The notes beneath the pieces were generated by a model. The model did no database searches and was not told the DNA's origin. It saw only the letters and a program-made list of their open reading frames with translations. Positions 42,151 through 49,664 of a stretch of DNA of 64,000 nt are shown piece after piece. Where the stretch lies: positions 248,001-312,000 of the forward strand of contig OY969912.1 in the NCBI GenBank assembly GCA_963704505.1, given 5' to 3'. Position 1 is the first letter of the stretch; every line of letters begins with the position of its first letter. The translations under genes were made by a program, and so were the position numbers. This DNA is from VRUE01 sp963704505 (GTDB lineage: Bacteria; Actinomycetota; Thermoleophilia; Solirubrobacterales; 70-9).

Positions 42151-43746
42151 GTGCGCTACCCGGTCGAGTCATTCACCGCCGAGGAGAGGGAGCTTCTCGC
42201 TCCTCACTTCACCAACCTCGAGCGCCCCGTCTTTGGCCTGGTGAACCTGCCGGAGACGGTGAAGGGCGCGCTTTTTGCCCGCTATTCGCGCTATTCCGGC
42301 ACGGTGCGTCGCCTCTACCTGGAGGAGTTCGCGGCCGACGCGCCGGCCGGGGGCCGACCCTTCGACGACGAGGAGGGGGAGCGGGCGGCGATGCTCTACG
42401 AGCGGGTCTTTCTCGGCTACGGCGACGACTCGATCGCGCAGGTCGGCGGCGCCCACATCGCCTGCGAGTGGGTGTCCAACATCCTCACGAAGGTCCTCCA
42501 GCGCGGGCGGCTGGCCGCATACCTGGAGCAGTCGACCCGCTACATCCCCTACGACCGGCCGATCGAGGACGGCGGCGGCTACCGCTACTACCGCGACGGG
42601 GCGCTCGGCCCGGAGTTCACCACGGCGATGGACGAGATCTTCGCGATCTACTCGTCCCTGCTCGAGGGAGTCGAGGCATGGGCCGCCGAGCGCTGGCCGC
42701 GGGGCGAGGGTGAGCCGGCGGGCGCTTGGCAGCGCTCGATCCGCGCCAAGGCCCTCGACCTGGTTCGCGGCCTGCTGCCGGCGGCGACCCTGAGCCACGT
42801 CGGCATCTACGCCTCCGGGCAGGCCTACGAGCAGATGATCATGCGCCTGATGGCTTCGCCCCTGCCGGAGGCGCGCGAGTACGGCGGGATGATCCTCGAG
42901 GAGCTTCAGCGGGTGATGCCGAGCTTCGTGTCCCGGGTCGACCGGCCCGATCGCGGCGGCGAGTGGGTCTCCTACCTGGAAGGTCGTCGCGAGGCGACCG
43001 AGCGCTGGGTCGCGCGCCTCGGGCTCGACCGGCGCGACTCCGGCGACGCGGCGCCCTCGGTCGAGCTGATCCACGTCGACGGCACCGAAGAGGCCCTGCT
43101 CGCCTCCTGCCTGTTCGAGTCTGCGCGCACGCAGGAGACCGAGATCCTTGCCCGCATCGACGTCCTCGACCGCGACGAGCGGGCCGAGCTGCTCGGCGCC
43201 CTGCTCGGCGAGCGGGCCAACCGGCGCCACCGGCCGGGCCGCGGCTTCGAGGCGCTCCGCTACCGCTTCGAGATCGTCTCGGACTACGGTGCCTTCCGCG
43301 ACCTGCAGCGCCACCGGATGCTGACCTGCCAATGGCAGCGCCTGGTCCCCGACCTCGGCGCCGGTATCCCCGGCGAGGTCGAGGAAGCCGGCCTCGCCGG
43401 CGAGTTCGAACGGGCGCTGGAGATCTCGCGGACCGAGTACGAGCGCCTCGCCGCCGGCGAGCACGCCGAGCAGGCGTCCTACGCGCTCAGCCTCGCCTAC
43501 CGGATCCGCTACACCCTCGATCTCAACGCCCGCGAGGCGATGCACCTGATCGAGCTTCGCTCGGGCCGCGAGGGCCATCCCACCTACCGTGCCGTGGCGC
43601 AGGCGATGCACGAGCGCATAGCCGCGATCCATCCCGCGGTCGCCGGCGCGATGAGCCACGTGGACACCTCACAGGAGCCCCGACTGGAGCGGATCATGAG
43701 CGAGATCCGCACCCAGCGGAAGCGGGCGAAGGCCGCGACCGACTAG
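42151..43746 (+). CDS. Tandem ThyX-like (flavin-dependent thymidylate synthase family) protein
   Basis: The 531-residue protein looks like two ThyX domains in one chain. In the first half QRGRLAAYLEQSTRYIPYDR (~residues 117-136) aligns with the ThyX motif but has RGR instead of RHR. In the second half FRDLQRHRMLTCQWQRL (~residue 387) keeps RHR but lacks the usual NExSxRY continuation. Single-domain ThyX proteins are ~220-250 residues and methylate dUMP with FAD. This long form may retain, divide or have lost that activity. GTG start with TACGAT (42139-42144) 6 nt upstream. The stop overlaps the convergent gene by 4 bp. Confidence 0.75.
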   Translation: MRYPVESFTAEERELLAPHFTNLERPVFGLVNLPETVKGALFARYSRYSGTVRRLYLEEFAADAPAGGRPFDDEEGERAAMLYERVFLGYGDDSIAQVGGAHIACEWVSNILTKVLQRGRLAAYLEQSTRYIPYDRPIEDGGGYRYYRDGALGPEFTTAMDEIFAIYSSLLEGVEAWAAERWPRGEGEPAGAWQRSIRAKALDLVRGLLPAATLSHVGIYASGQAYEQMIMRLMASPLPEAREYGGMILEELQRVMPSFVSRVDRPDRGGEWVSYLEGRREATERWVARLGLDRRDSGDAAPSVELIHVDGTEEALLASCLFESARTQETEILARIDVLDRDERAELLGALLGERANRRHRPGRGFEALRYRFEIVSDYGAFRDLQRHRMLTCQWQRLVPDLGAGIPGEVEEAGLAGEFERALEISRTEYERLAAGEHAEQASYALSLAYRIRYTLDLNAREAMHLIELRSGREGHPTYRAVAQAMHERIAAIHPAVAGAMSHVDTSQEPRLERIMSEIRTQRKRAKAATD

Positions 43747-44705
43747 TCGCGCTGCTTGCGCTTCCGCGGCCGGTCCGCCGACCGCGGCTCGTCCTCCGAC
43801 GGACCCGGCGGCAGCTGCTCGTCCTCCGCCACTCCGTCCGGCTCCCCTTCGAGTTCCTTCGCCGCCTTGTCGCCCGGAGTCGGCCAGGGCACGGCCTCTC
43901 CCGCCGCCCACGCCGGCGGCAGGCCGCCGGGCAGGATTCCGATGAAGAGCAGGCCGAGGTAGAAGAACCAGAGGAAGCCGAGCGGCGTGAACCCGATCAG
44001 GACGGCGATCCCTACCGCCATTCCGAGTGAGCCCCAGAAGCGGCTCAGGAGGCCGGTGCGAAGCGACCATAGCCCCGTGTAGAAGAGGGCGATGACCAGC
44101 GCCAGCGCGCCGGCGAGACCGGCGAAGGTGCCGATCGTGATCAGGGCGGTGTCCTTGATCGCGTTGGAGGCCTTGTCTTCCTCGTGCTTCTGGGACTCGC
44201 AGGCCTGCATCGGGCTCTGGCCGGCCGTGCCTTCGAAGTCTTCGCCGAAGGACTTGCCCTTGTCCTGCCGTTCTTCCCGGCATTCCTTCGCGGCTTCCTT
44301 TGCCGTGAGCGTCGATTCGGGGCTTCCGGTGACGTATTTGTCGGCGGCCTGGCCGGTCCCCACCGCGAGCAGGATCGCGGAGACCCCGAGAAGCAGGGGG
44401 CCGAGGATGACGATGCCGACGAGCTGGGCGCGCATTTTCGGGCTGCGCCGCAGGGCGGCTTTGAAGAGGAGGTAGAGCGGGCCGATCAGGAGGAAGTAGC
44501 CGAGCCCCGAGGAGGCCCCGGCGAGCAGGACCCCGGATGCGCCGTGAGCTTCGCGGAGGCCCTCGAAGTTCGTCGACCCGTTGATGGTCGCCTGCAGGAG
44601 GACGAAGCCGAACAATCCGAGCAACGAGCCGATCACGCCCGCGGCTCCGGCTCGCTTGATCCAGGTGCCCTCCCATCCGAGGGCACGCTCGCCGATGCTC
44701 GGCAT
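43743..44705 (-). CDS. Hypothetical membrane protein
   Basis: The 320-residue protein has about seven hydrophobic segments: residues ~20-40, 58-80, 92-115, 185-205, 215-235 and 238-260. A hydrophilic loop (~residues 118-180) contains two cysteines (KECREE, QACESQ), which could form a disulfide outside the membrane. The C-terminal 60 residues are charged (EDEQLPPGPSEDEPRSADRP, then RKRKQRD) and probably cytoplasmic. I recognise no family. It lies 2 bp downstream of the CBS gene on the same strand and is presumably co-transcribed with it. Confidence 0.7.
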   Translation of the reverse strand: MPSIGERALGWEGTWIKRAGAAGVIGSLLGLFGFVLLQATINGSTNFEGLREAHGASGVLLAGASSGLGYFLLIGPLYLLFKAALRRSPKMRAQLVGIVILGPLLLGVSAILLAVGTGQAADKYVTGSPESTLTAKEAAKECREERQDKGKSFGEDFEGTAGQSPMQACESQKHEEDKASNAIKDTALITIGTFAGLAGALALVIALFYTGLWSLRTGLLSRFWGSLGMAVGIAVLIGFTPLGFLWFFYLGLLFIGILPGGLPPAWAAGEAVPWPTPGDKAAKELEGEPDGVAEDEQLPPGPSEDEPRSADRPRKRKQRD

Positions 44706-44707
44706 CC

Positions 44708-45154
44708 TCAGTCGCGCTCGTGGAAGTAGAACTGGGGAAGCGCTCCCTCGATCACGTCCGCGGTCATCCGCTGGGCAACCTCGAGGTTGCCGGTTCGAAC
44801 CGCGATGTCGTCGAGGGTGACGATGCCGACCAGGTGACCGTCGTCGACGACGGGAAGGCGGCGAACCCGGTGCTGGACCATCAGCGCCGCCGCCTCGTCC
44901 AGCTCCATCTCGGGATCGCCGGAGACCAACGGCCGCGAGGAGAGCTCGCCGATCGACGAGTCGGGCGCCGCACCCTCGGCGAACGCCCGCAGGGCAAGGT
45001 CGCGGTCGGTCACCATCGCCACCGGCGACTCGCCCCGGTCGACGATGACGACCGAGCCCACGCGCCGATCGCGCATCAGGCGGGCGACCGAAACCGCGTC
45101 GGCATCGGGCGTGCTGGTCACCACCCCGGAGGTCATGATCTCGCTGAGCTTCAC
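44708..45154 (-). CDS. CBS-domain protein
   Basis: The 148-residue protein consists of two CBS motifs forming one Bateman module. The first is IMTSGVVTSTPDADAVSVARLMRDRRVGSVVIVD...GMVTDRD-like. The second is MELDEAAALMVQHRVRRLPVVDDGHLVGIVTLDDI. Such modules bind adenosine nucleotides and regulate partners; here there is no catalytic domain. GTG start with TAGCGT (45162-45167) 7 nt upstream on its strand. That box is shared with the divergent gene. Confidence 0.92.
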   Translation of the reverse strand: MKLSEIMTSGVVTSTPDADAVSVARLMRDRRVGSVVIVDRGESPVAMVTDRDLALRAFAEGAAPDSSIGELSSRPLVSGDPEMELDEAAALMVQHRVRRLPVVDDGHLVGIVTLDDIAVRTGNLEVAQRMTADVIEGALPQFYFHERD

Positions 45155-45175
45155 GGCGCGTACGCTACATCGACC
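45155..45175. promoter_or_regulatory. Shared bidirectional -10 (TACGCTA) between two leaderless genes
   Basis: The 21-bp gap separates two GTG start codons. The block TACGCTA (45161-45167) reads TACGCT on plus (9-nt spacer to 45176) and TAGCGT on minus (7-nt spacer to 45154). The same spacing occurs at 47861-47867. Confidence 0.55.
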
Positions 45176-45844
45176 GTGACGACTGGGCGAACAGCAACCT
45201 TCGGCGAGGCGCCCCGGACCCCGGTGGTGCCGCTCGAGGCGGGCGCCGGGCCGGAGAACCCCCCATGCCCCGCCTGCGGCGAGCCGCTCTTCGGCTGGAT
45301 CGACATGCGCCCCGGCCTGGCCGGGCCGGTCAGCCGCTGCGAGAGCTGCGGGCTCGGCGTGGTCGGCGCCCCCGCGTCGGTCGAGGAGGCGCTCGCCGGC
45401 CTCGATGCCGATCGCGACGGAGACCGAGACGGCGAGACGATCGCCCTCGCCAACCGGGCTGGGTTCGCGGCCTGGATCGGCGGCGCCGGCTGGGCGGGCC
45501 TCGAGCCGAGCTCCCGCTTCCTCTACACCGAGGAGGCGGCGCGAAGGCTGGTCGCCAACCGCGATCAGGTCGTGAGCAGCTCCCGCTGGGCCCCGGGATG
45601 GGGGGTGGTGACGATGTGGCAGACGATCCTCAACGGCTTCACCTTCGGCCGCAACATCGCCCTCGCCGCTCTCGGCCACGGCGAGGCAGCCCCGGCCGAG
45701 AAGCCCTGGCAGCGACGTCTCGACGGCGTGATCAGCGTCATCGCCGCGATCCCGGCGATGATCTTCGCGGTGCCGATCGAGCTGGTCTCGGCGGTCGTCT
45801 TCCGCCGCGGCGCGGCGCTCTCGCTGCGACTCGAACTGCTCTAG
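45176..45844 (+). CDS. Hypothetical zinc-ribbon and membrane-helix protein
   Basis: The 222-residue protein starts with a zinc-ribbon-like pair, CPACGEPLFGW and CESCGLGV (~residues 31-63). An acidic Asp-rich stretch follows, then a central soluble part (RFLYTEEAARRLVANRDQ) and a hydrophobic segment near the C-terminus (VISVIAAIPAMIFAVPIELVSAVVF) with a final RRGAALSLRLELL. The C-terminal helix pattern suggests membrane association. I do not recognise the family. Leaderless-type GTG start (TACGCT, 9-nt spacer). Converges with the next gene by a 4-bp overlap. Confidence 0.65.
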   Translation: MTTGRTATFGEAPRTPVVPLEAGAGPENPPCPACGEPLFGWIDMRPGLAGPVSRCESCGLGVVGAPASVEEALAGLDADRDGDRDGETIALANRAGFAAWIGGAGWAGLEPSSRFLYTEEAARRLVANRDQVVSSSRWAPGWGVVTMWQTILNGFTFGRNIALAALGHGEAAPAEKPWQRRLDGVISVIAAIPAMIFAVPIELVSAVVFRRGAALSLRLELL

Positions 45845-46110
45845 CTGAGGCCCTCGCGGGCCTCACGCACCAGCGTCACTGCCTCGGGGAAGAGCACGCG
45901 GATCGCGTCACGGACCTGCATCGCCTGCTCGTCGCTGCTGCCGGTCAGCTCGATCTGGCCGATCGAGGCGACGGTCATGTCGACGGCGAGCTTGATCGCG
46001 TTGTCGGCCCAGGCGACGCGCTGGGACGACTGCATCTGCTCCGAGAGCTCCTCCATCCGGTTGCGGAACTCGTCCGGGTCGCCGAAGAGGTTGAAAGGGC
46101 TTCCCTCCAT
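45841..46110 (-). CDS. Small conserved-looking hypothetical protein
   Basis: The 89-residue mostly helical protein begins MEGSPFNLFGDPDEFRNRME and has no cysteine, signal or membrane segment. Amphipathic helices (EELSEQMQSSQRVAWADNAIKLAVD and DEQAMQVRDAIRVLFPEAVTLVREA) suggest a small oligomer or partner-binding protein. Function unknown. The start is supported by TACATT (46117-46122, minus strand) with a 6-nt spacer. Confidence 0.65.
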   Translation of the reverse strand: MEGSPFNLFGDPDEFRNRMEELSEQMQSSQRVAWADNAIKLAVDMTVASIGQIELTGSSDEQAMQVRDAIRVLFPEAVTLVREAREGLS

Positions 46111-46203
46111 GGAGGGAATGTAAGCAGAAGGGCGGCGCCGCCCGCGCGCAAATCGTCACCTTCGCCGCGCCAGGCACGCGCCGCGGCCGCCTACTTTCGC
46201 GGG

Positions 46204-46836
46204 ATGGACAGCGGCGGGGATCGACAACGAGGCTCGGCGACCGTCGAGCAGGCCGGCCTGGTGACGCTGATCGCGCTGGTCGCGATCGCGGCGATCGCCG
46301 CCGTCGCCTCGGGCGGGGACGTCGACTCGGGCAATGTCCTCGCCCGCGCCATCGGCCGCAAGATCACCTGCGCGCCGCGAGTTCCAGACGCCTGCCATCA
46401 CCATCCGCTCGTGCCCGCCTACGGCTGGCCGCTCGCCCGCCTCGTGCGCGCCCTCGCTCCCGTCCCGGAGGCGCTGCCCGCCCCCGGCGGGCTACCGGTG
46501 GCCCCGGTCGACTTCCGCCGCTGCCGCCGCGAATCGTGCGGCTCCCGCTCCCGCCCCACCCTCTTCACCGAGATCGACGATCGCCGTCCGGAGGAGGGGT
46601 GGGTGGCGGTCACCTACTGGCTGTACCGGCCGGCGATCGGCTGGCAGAGCATCGTCCGCCGCGCCAGCCAGGCCGATGTAGACGCCGCCTCGGGGACCAG
46701 GGTTCTGCTCGAGGACGACCCGGCGCTGGTCCCGCTCGAGACCCTTCCCGGCCGCGACCACTACGCCTTCCCGTCCGCGGAGCGGCCGCCGTGGCAGTGG
46801 CGGGTGAGGGGGATCCACGGCGGCTGGTCGAGCTAG
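46204..46836 (+). CDS. Hypothetical protein with prepilin-like N-terminus
   Basis: The 210-residue protein begins with a short hydrophilic leader (MDSGGDRQRG), then SATVEQAGLVTLIALVAIAAIAAV. This resembles the class III (Flp/Tad) prepilin or TadE signal, with a glycine before the +1 residue and a glutamate at +5. The rest is globular, with cysteines at CAPRVPDACHHH and RRCRRESCG, and ends in WQWRVRGIHGGWSS. No other tad or pilus genes are in the window. It may be an exported or pseudopilin-like protein of unknown role. The ATG has TACTTT 6 nt upstream (46192-46197). Confidence 0.6.
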   Translation: MDSGGDRQRGSATVEQAGLVTLIALVAIAAIAAVASGGDVDSGNVLARAIGRKITCAPRVPDACHHHPLVPAYGWPLARLVRALAPVPEALPAPGGLPVAPVDFRRCRRESCGSRSRPTLFTEIDDRRPEEGWVAVTYWLYRPAIGWQSIVRRASQADVDAASGTRVLLEDDPALVPLETLPGRDHYAFPSAERPPWQWRVRGIHGGWSS

Positions 46837-46846
46837 CCGGCCGGAG

Positions 46847-47854
46847 TCAGCGCGCCCCTGCCGCCGTTGCCTTCGGCTTGGCCTTCTCCTCTTCCTGATC
46901 CGCCTCGTCCTGCGCCTGTTTGATCAAGCCGCGCCAGTCGGTGGTGCGGAAGACGAGCAGGAGGGCGGCGAAGCCGAGGGCGACCGACCAGGCGGCCATT
47001 GCGATCTGGGTCCCCACCGAGAAGGAGAGAACGGCGGTCCGCGAGGGGCCCTTGAGGGTGGCGACGAGCAGTGCCTGCTGAGCGCCGGCGCCGCCGGGGG
47101 TGAAGGGAACGATGTTGGCGATCGCCTGCACGCTCATCACGAGCATCACGTTGCCGATCGATCCGCCGAGGCCGAACGCCTCGAGGAAGAACCAGAAGGC
47201 CCAAAAACGGCAGAGCCAGCCGATCCCCTGCCAGGCGGCGACCTCGCGCATGTAACGGCGCGGCTGGCGGAGGATCACCACTCCCTGTTTGACCCGGTCC
47301 CAGAAGGCACGCACGTGGCGGCCGAGGTAGAAGACGCCGGCCGCGATCGCGAGCAGGACGACGCCGATCGTGATCAGCAGCGTCTTCGGGTGGTCCGCCC
47401 AGAACGAGATCTCGAAGGCGGGCAGGTCGGGGATCCTGGGGAGCGGCGGCAGCAGCCCCTGGGTGATCGCGTAGAGGAGGACGAGAATGCCGACCGTGGT
47501 GTCGAAGACCGTCTGCACCAGGAAGGAGGAGGTCACCGCCGGGTAGGAGGAGTTCGGAATCTGGCGTTTGACCAGAAAGACCTTGGTGACGTCGCCGGCG
47601 TGGGCGGGGATGATCGCGTTGATCCCGGCCCCGGCCAGGTAGGCGGCGGCGAGGCGTGTGAAGGAGATTCGCGCCTCGGGGTAGGCCGCGCGCAGCACAT
47701 TTCGCCAGGCCCAGGCGCGGGCGAGCTGCATCGCGAGCAGGAAGCCGAGGGCCACGACGAACGCCGTCCAGTCGATGTCGGAGAGATGCCGGAAGAAGGA
47801 CGCGGCGCTTTCGAAAAAGCGATTGAAGTTGGATGCGAGATCAGCAGGCGGCAT
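46847..47854 (-). CDS. Lysylphosphatidylglycerol synthase TM-region / flippase-like membrane protein
   Basis: The 335-residue protein has about eight spans and belongs to the UPF0104/AglD-like family. Motifs are LARAWAWRNVLRAAYPEARISFTRLAAAYLAGAGINAIIPAHAGDVTKVFLVKR near the N-terminus and ANIVPFTPGGAGAQQALLV near the end. Members are thought to move or modify lipid-linked sugars or phospholipids; here no synthase domain is attached. The C-terminal tail is Glu/Lys/Ala-rich. The ATG has TAGTCT 7 nt upstream, shared with the divergent sulfotransferase gene. Confidence 0.85.
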   Translation of the reverse strand: MPPADLASNFNRFFESAASFFRHLSDIDWTAFVVALGFLLAMQLARAWAWRNVLRAAYPEARISFTRLAAAYLAGAGINAIIPAHAGDVTKVFLVKRQIPNSSYPAVTSSFLVQTVFDTTVGILVLLYAITQGLLPPLPRIPDLPAFEISFWADHPKTLLITIGVVLLAIAAGVFYLGRHVRAFWDRVKQGVVILRQPRRYMREVAAWQGIGWLCRFWAFWFFLEAFGLGGSIGNVMLVMSVQAIANIVPFTPGGAGAQQALLVATLKGPSRTAVLSFSVGTQIAMAAWSVALGFAALLLVFRTTDWRGLIKQAQDEADQEEEKAKPKATAAGAR

Positions 47855-47875
47855 CAGAGCTAGACTAGCCCGCTC
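47855..47875. promoter_or_regulatory. Shared bidirectional -10 (TAGACTA) between two leaderless genes
   Basis: The 21-bp gap holds CTAGACTAG (47860-47868). Plus-strand TAGACT (47861-47866) is 9 nt before GTG 47876. Minus-strand TAGTCT (47862-47867) is 7 nt before the ATG ending at 47854. The geometry matches 45155-45175 exactly. Confidence 0.55.
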
Positions 47876-48865
47876 GTGTCAGAGGCCGAGACCCCCCAGG
47901 CCCCCCAGTCCTTGCCCCCCGATCACGCCGACGAGGCGATGTGCGCGCGTGCCCGCGAGCGCTACGCTGCCGACCGAAAAAGCCATCTGCGGCGGCGGCG
48001 AAAGAGCCACGCCGAGCTGCCGAACCTGATCATCATCGGCGGCCTCAAGTGCGGCACGACGAGCATCCACCATTACCTCGGCCTCCATCCCGAGGTCCAG
48101 ATGTCGAAGCCGAAGGAGCTCAACTTCTTCGTCGAGGAGCTCAACTGGGACCTCGGCCTGGACTGGTACGCGAGCCGCTTCGACAGCGCCTTCAAGGTGC
48201 GCGGGGAGTCCTCTCCGCACTACACGAACCTGCCCCGCTACACCGGCGTTCCGGAGCGGATCAAGGAGAACTGTCCCGATGCCCGGCTCCTCTACATGGT
48301 CCGCGACCCGATCAAGCGCATCCTCTCCCACTGGGTCCACGCGACCGGCGCCGGCTATGAGACGGGCGACCTGGTCGACGTCCTCTCGCGGCCGGACACC
48401 CAGTACATGAACCGCTCCAAGTACTGGATGCAGCTGCAGCCGTACCTGCCTCTCTTCGAGCGCGAGCAGATCGAGATCGTCGCCCAGGAGGAACTCCATG
48501 CCGACCGCGAGGGAACGATGCGCAAGGCCTTCGCCTTCGCCGGCGTCGACGAGACTTTCACCTCGGAGCAGTTCGACCGCGAGTGGGAGAAGTCGAGCGC
48601 CAAGGAAGGCGAGAAATACCAGTTCATGGAGAAGCTGATCAAGCTGCCGGGCTTCCGCTCCTTCGACCGCAATTTCGACCGCCTGCCGGAGCGGATGCGC
48701 TGGATGGTCGAGAAGATCGTGCACGACCCCGACAAGCCCTCGGCAGAGAAGCCGAAGCTGCCCGACGACCTCTACGAGACGGTCCGCGCCCGCTTCCGCG
48801 AGGACGTCGCCGGCTTGCAGGAGTTCGCCGGACGCGAGTTCCCCGGCTGGCACGACTACTCCTGA
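47876..48865 (+). CDS. Sulfotransferase domain protein
   Basis: The 329-residue protein has the PAPS-binding loop IIIGGLKCGTTSIHHYLGLHP (~residues 51-71) and the 3'-phosphate motif YMVRDPIKRILSHWVHATG (~residues 139-157). The pattern KPKELNFF follows the first loop, as in heparan-sulfate-type and Stf-like bacterial sulfotransferases. It transfers sulfate from PAPS to a hydroxyl or amine on a carbohydrate or lipid; the acceptor is unknown. No signal peptide. It may act with the flippase-like gene that shares its promoter (inference). GTG start, no Shine-Dalgarno. Confidence 0.88.
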   Translation: MSEAETPQAPQSLPPDHADEAMCARARERYAADRKSHLRRRRKSHAELPNLIIIGGLKCGTTSIHHYLGLHPEVQMSKPKELNFFVEELNWDLGLDWYASRFDSAFKVRGESSPHYTNLPRYTGVPERIKENCPDARLLYMVRDPIKRILSHWVHATGAGYETGDLVDVLSRPDTQYMNRSKYWMQLQPYLPLFEREQIEIVAQEELHADREGTMRKAFAFAGVDETFTSEQFDREWEKSSAKEGEKYQFMEKLIKLPGFRSFDRNFDRLPERMRWMVEKIVHDPDKPSAEKPKLPDDLYETVRARFREDVAGLQEFAGREFPGWHDYS

Positions 48866-48881
48866 ATAGGCTGGGCCGCTG

Positions 48882-49613
48882 ATGCGGCGTCTCATCCCCG
48901 ACCCCGGGCCGACCACGGTCGACGAGCAGCTCGACGGCTACCGCCCCTGGGAGGACGCCCGCGAGGGCAGGCCGTTCGTCGCCGTCAACTTCGCCGCGAC
49001 GGTCGACGGCCGCGCGACCATCGACGGCGTCTCGGGACCGATCGGCTCGAGCGACGACACCGCGATGCTGGCCGGCCTGAGAACGCGATTCGACGCGATG
49101 ATGATCGGCGCCGGCACGATGCGCGCCGAGCGCTACGGGCGGATCATCGGCGACCCCGAGAAGCGCGAGAAGCGCGAGCGCCTCGGGCTCCCGGGCGATC
49201 CCCTGATGATCCTCGTCAGCGGCCGCCTCGACCTGCCCTGGGACGCCGGCCTCTTCACCGACGGCGGCGGCCGGGTCGTGGTCTTCACCGCCTCCGCCGA
49301 CGAGGAGCCGCCCGAGACCGCGACCCCGGTGGACGTGGTTCGCCACCGGGGCGGCGTCGACCTCGGCGCGGCCCTGCGCGAACTGCGGGAGGAGCGAGGG
49401 GTGCGGGCGGTGCTCTGCGAGGGCGGCCCGCGTCTGCACGCGGAGCTCCAGGCCGGCGCCCTGGTCGACGACCTGTTCCTGACCACCGCCCCGAAGCTGG
49501 CCGGTGGCGCCGCGCCGCGGATCGTCGAGGGCGAGCTGCCCGAAGTCGCCGAGCTCGAGTTGAGCTGGTTACTGCATTCCGGCGCCGAGCTGTTCGCGCG
49601 CTACAGCCGCTGA
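48882..49613 (+). CDS. RibD C-terminal (dihydrofolate-reductase-fold) pyrimidine reductase family protein
   Basis: The 243-residue protein matches the RibD_C fold: FVAVNFAATVDGRATIDGVSGPIGSSDDTAMLAGLRTRFDAMMIGAGTMRAERYG, then ILVSGRLDLPWDAGLF and VRAVLCEGGPRLHAELQAGALVDDLFLTTAPKLAGG. These bind NADPH. The deaminase half of RibD is absent, so the protein may serve riboflavin synthesis with a separate deaminase, or act on another substrate. TAGGCT lies 9 nt upstream of the ATG (48867-48872). Confidence 0.88.
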   Translation: MRRLIPDPGPTTVDEQLDGYRPWEDAREGRPFVAVNFAATVDGRATIDGVSGPIGSSDDTAMLAGLRTRFDAMMIGAGTMRAERYGRIIGDPEKREKRERLGLPGDPLMILVSGRLDLPWDAGLFTDGGGRVVVFTASADEEPPETATPVDVVRHRGGVDLGAALRELREERGVRAVLCEGGPRLHAELQAGALVDDLFLTTAPKLAGGAAPRIVEGELPEVAELELSWLLHSGAELFARYSR

Positions 49614-49664
49614 GCCGGGCGATGATCTAGCTTTCCTGGCGCCCCCAAGGAGAGGAACCACGCC

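Noticed and set aside
44785..44805. A tRNA T-loop-like sequence GGTTCGAACC.
   Set aside because: It lies inside the CBS gene coding for VRTGNL, with no acceptor, D or anticodon stem around it. No tRNA gene was found in the window.
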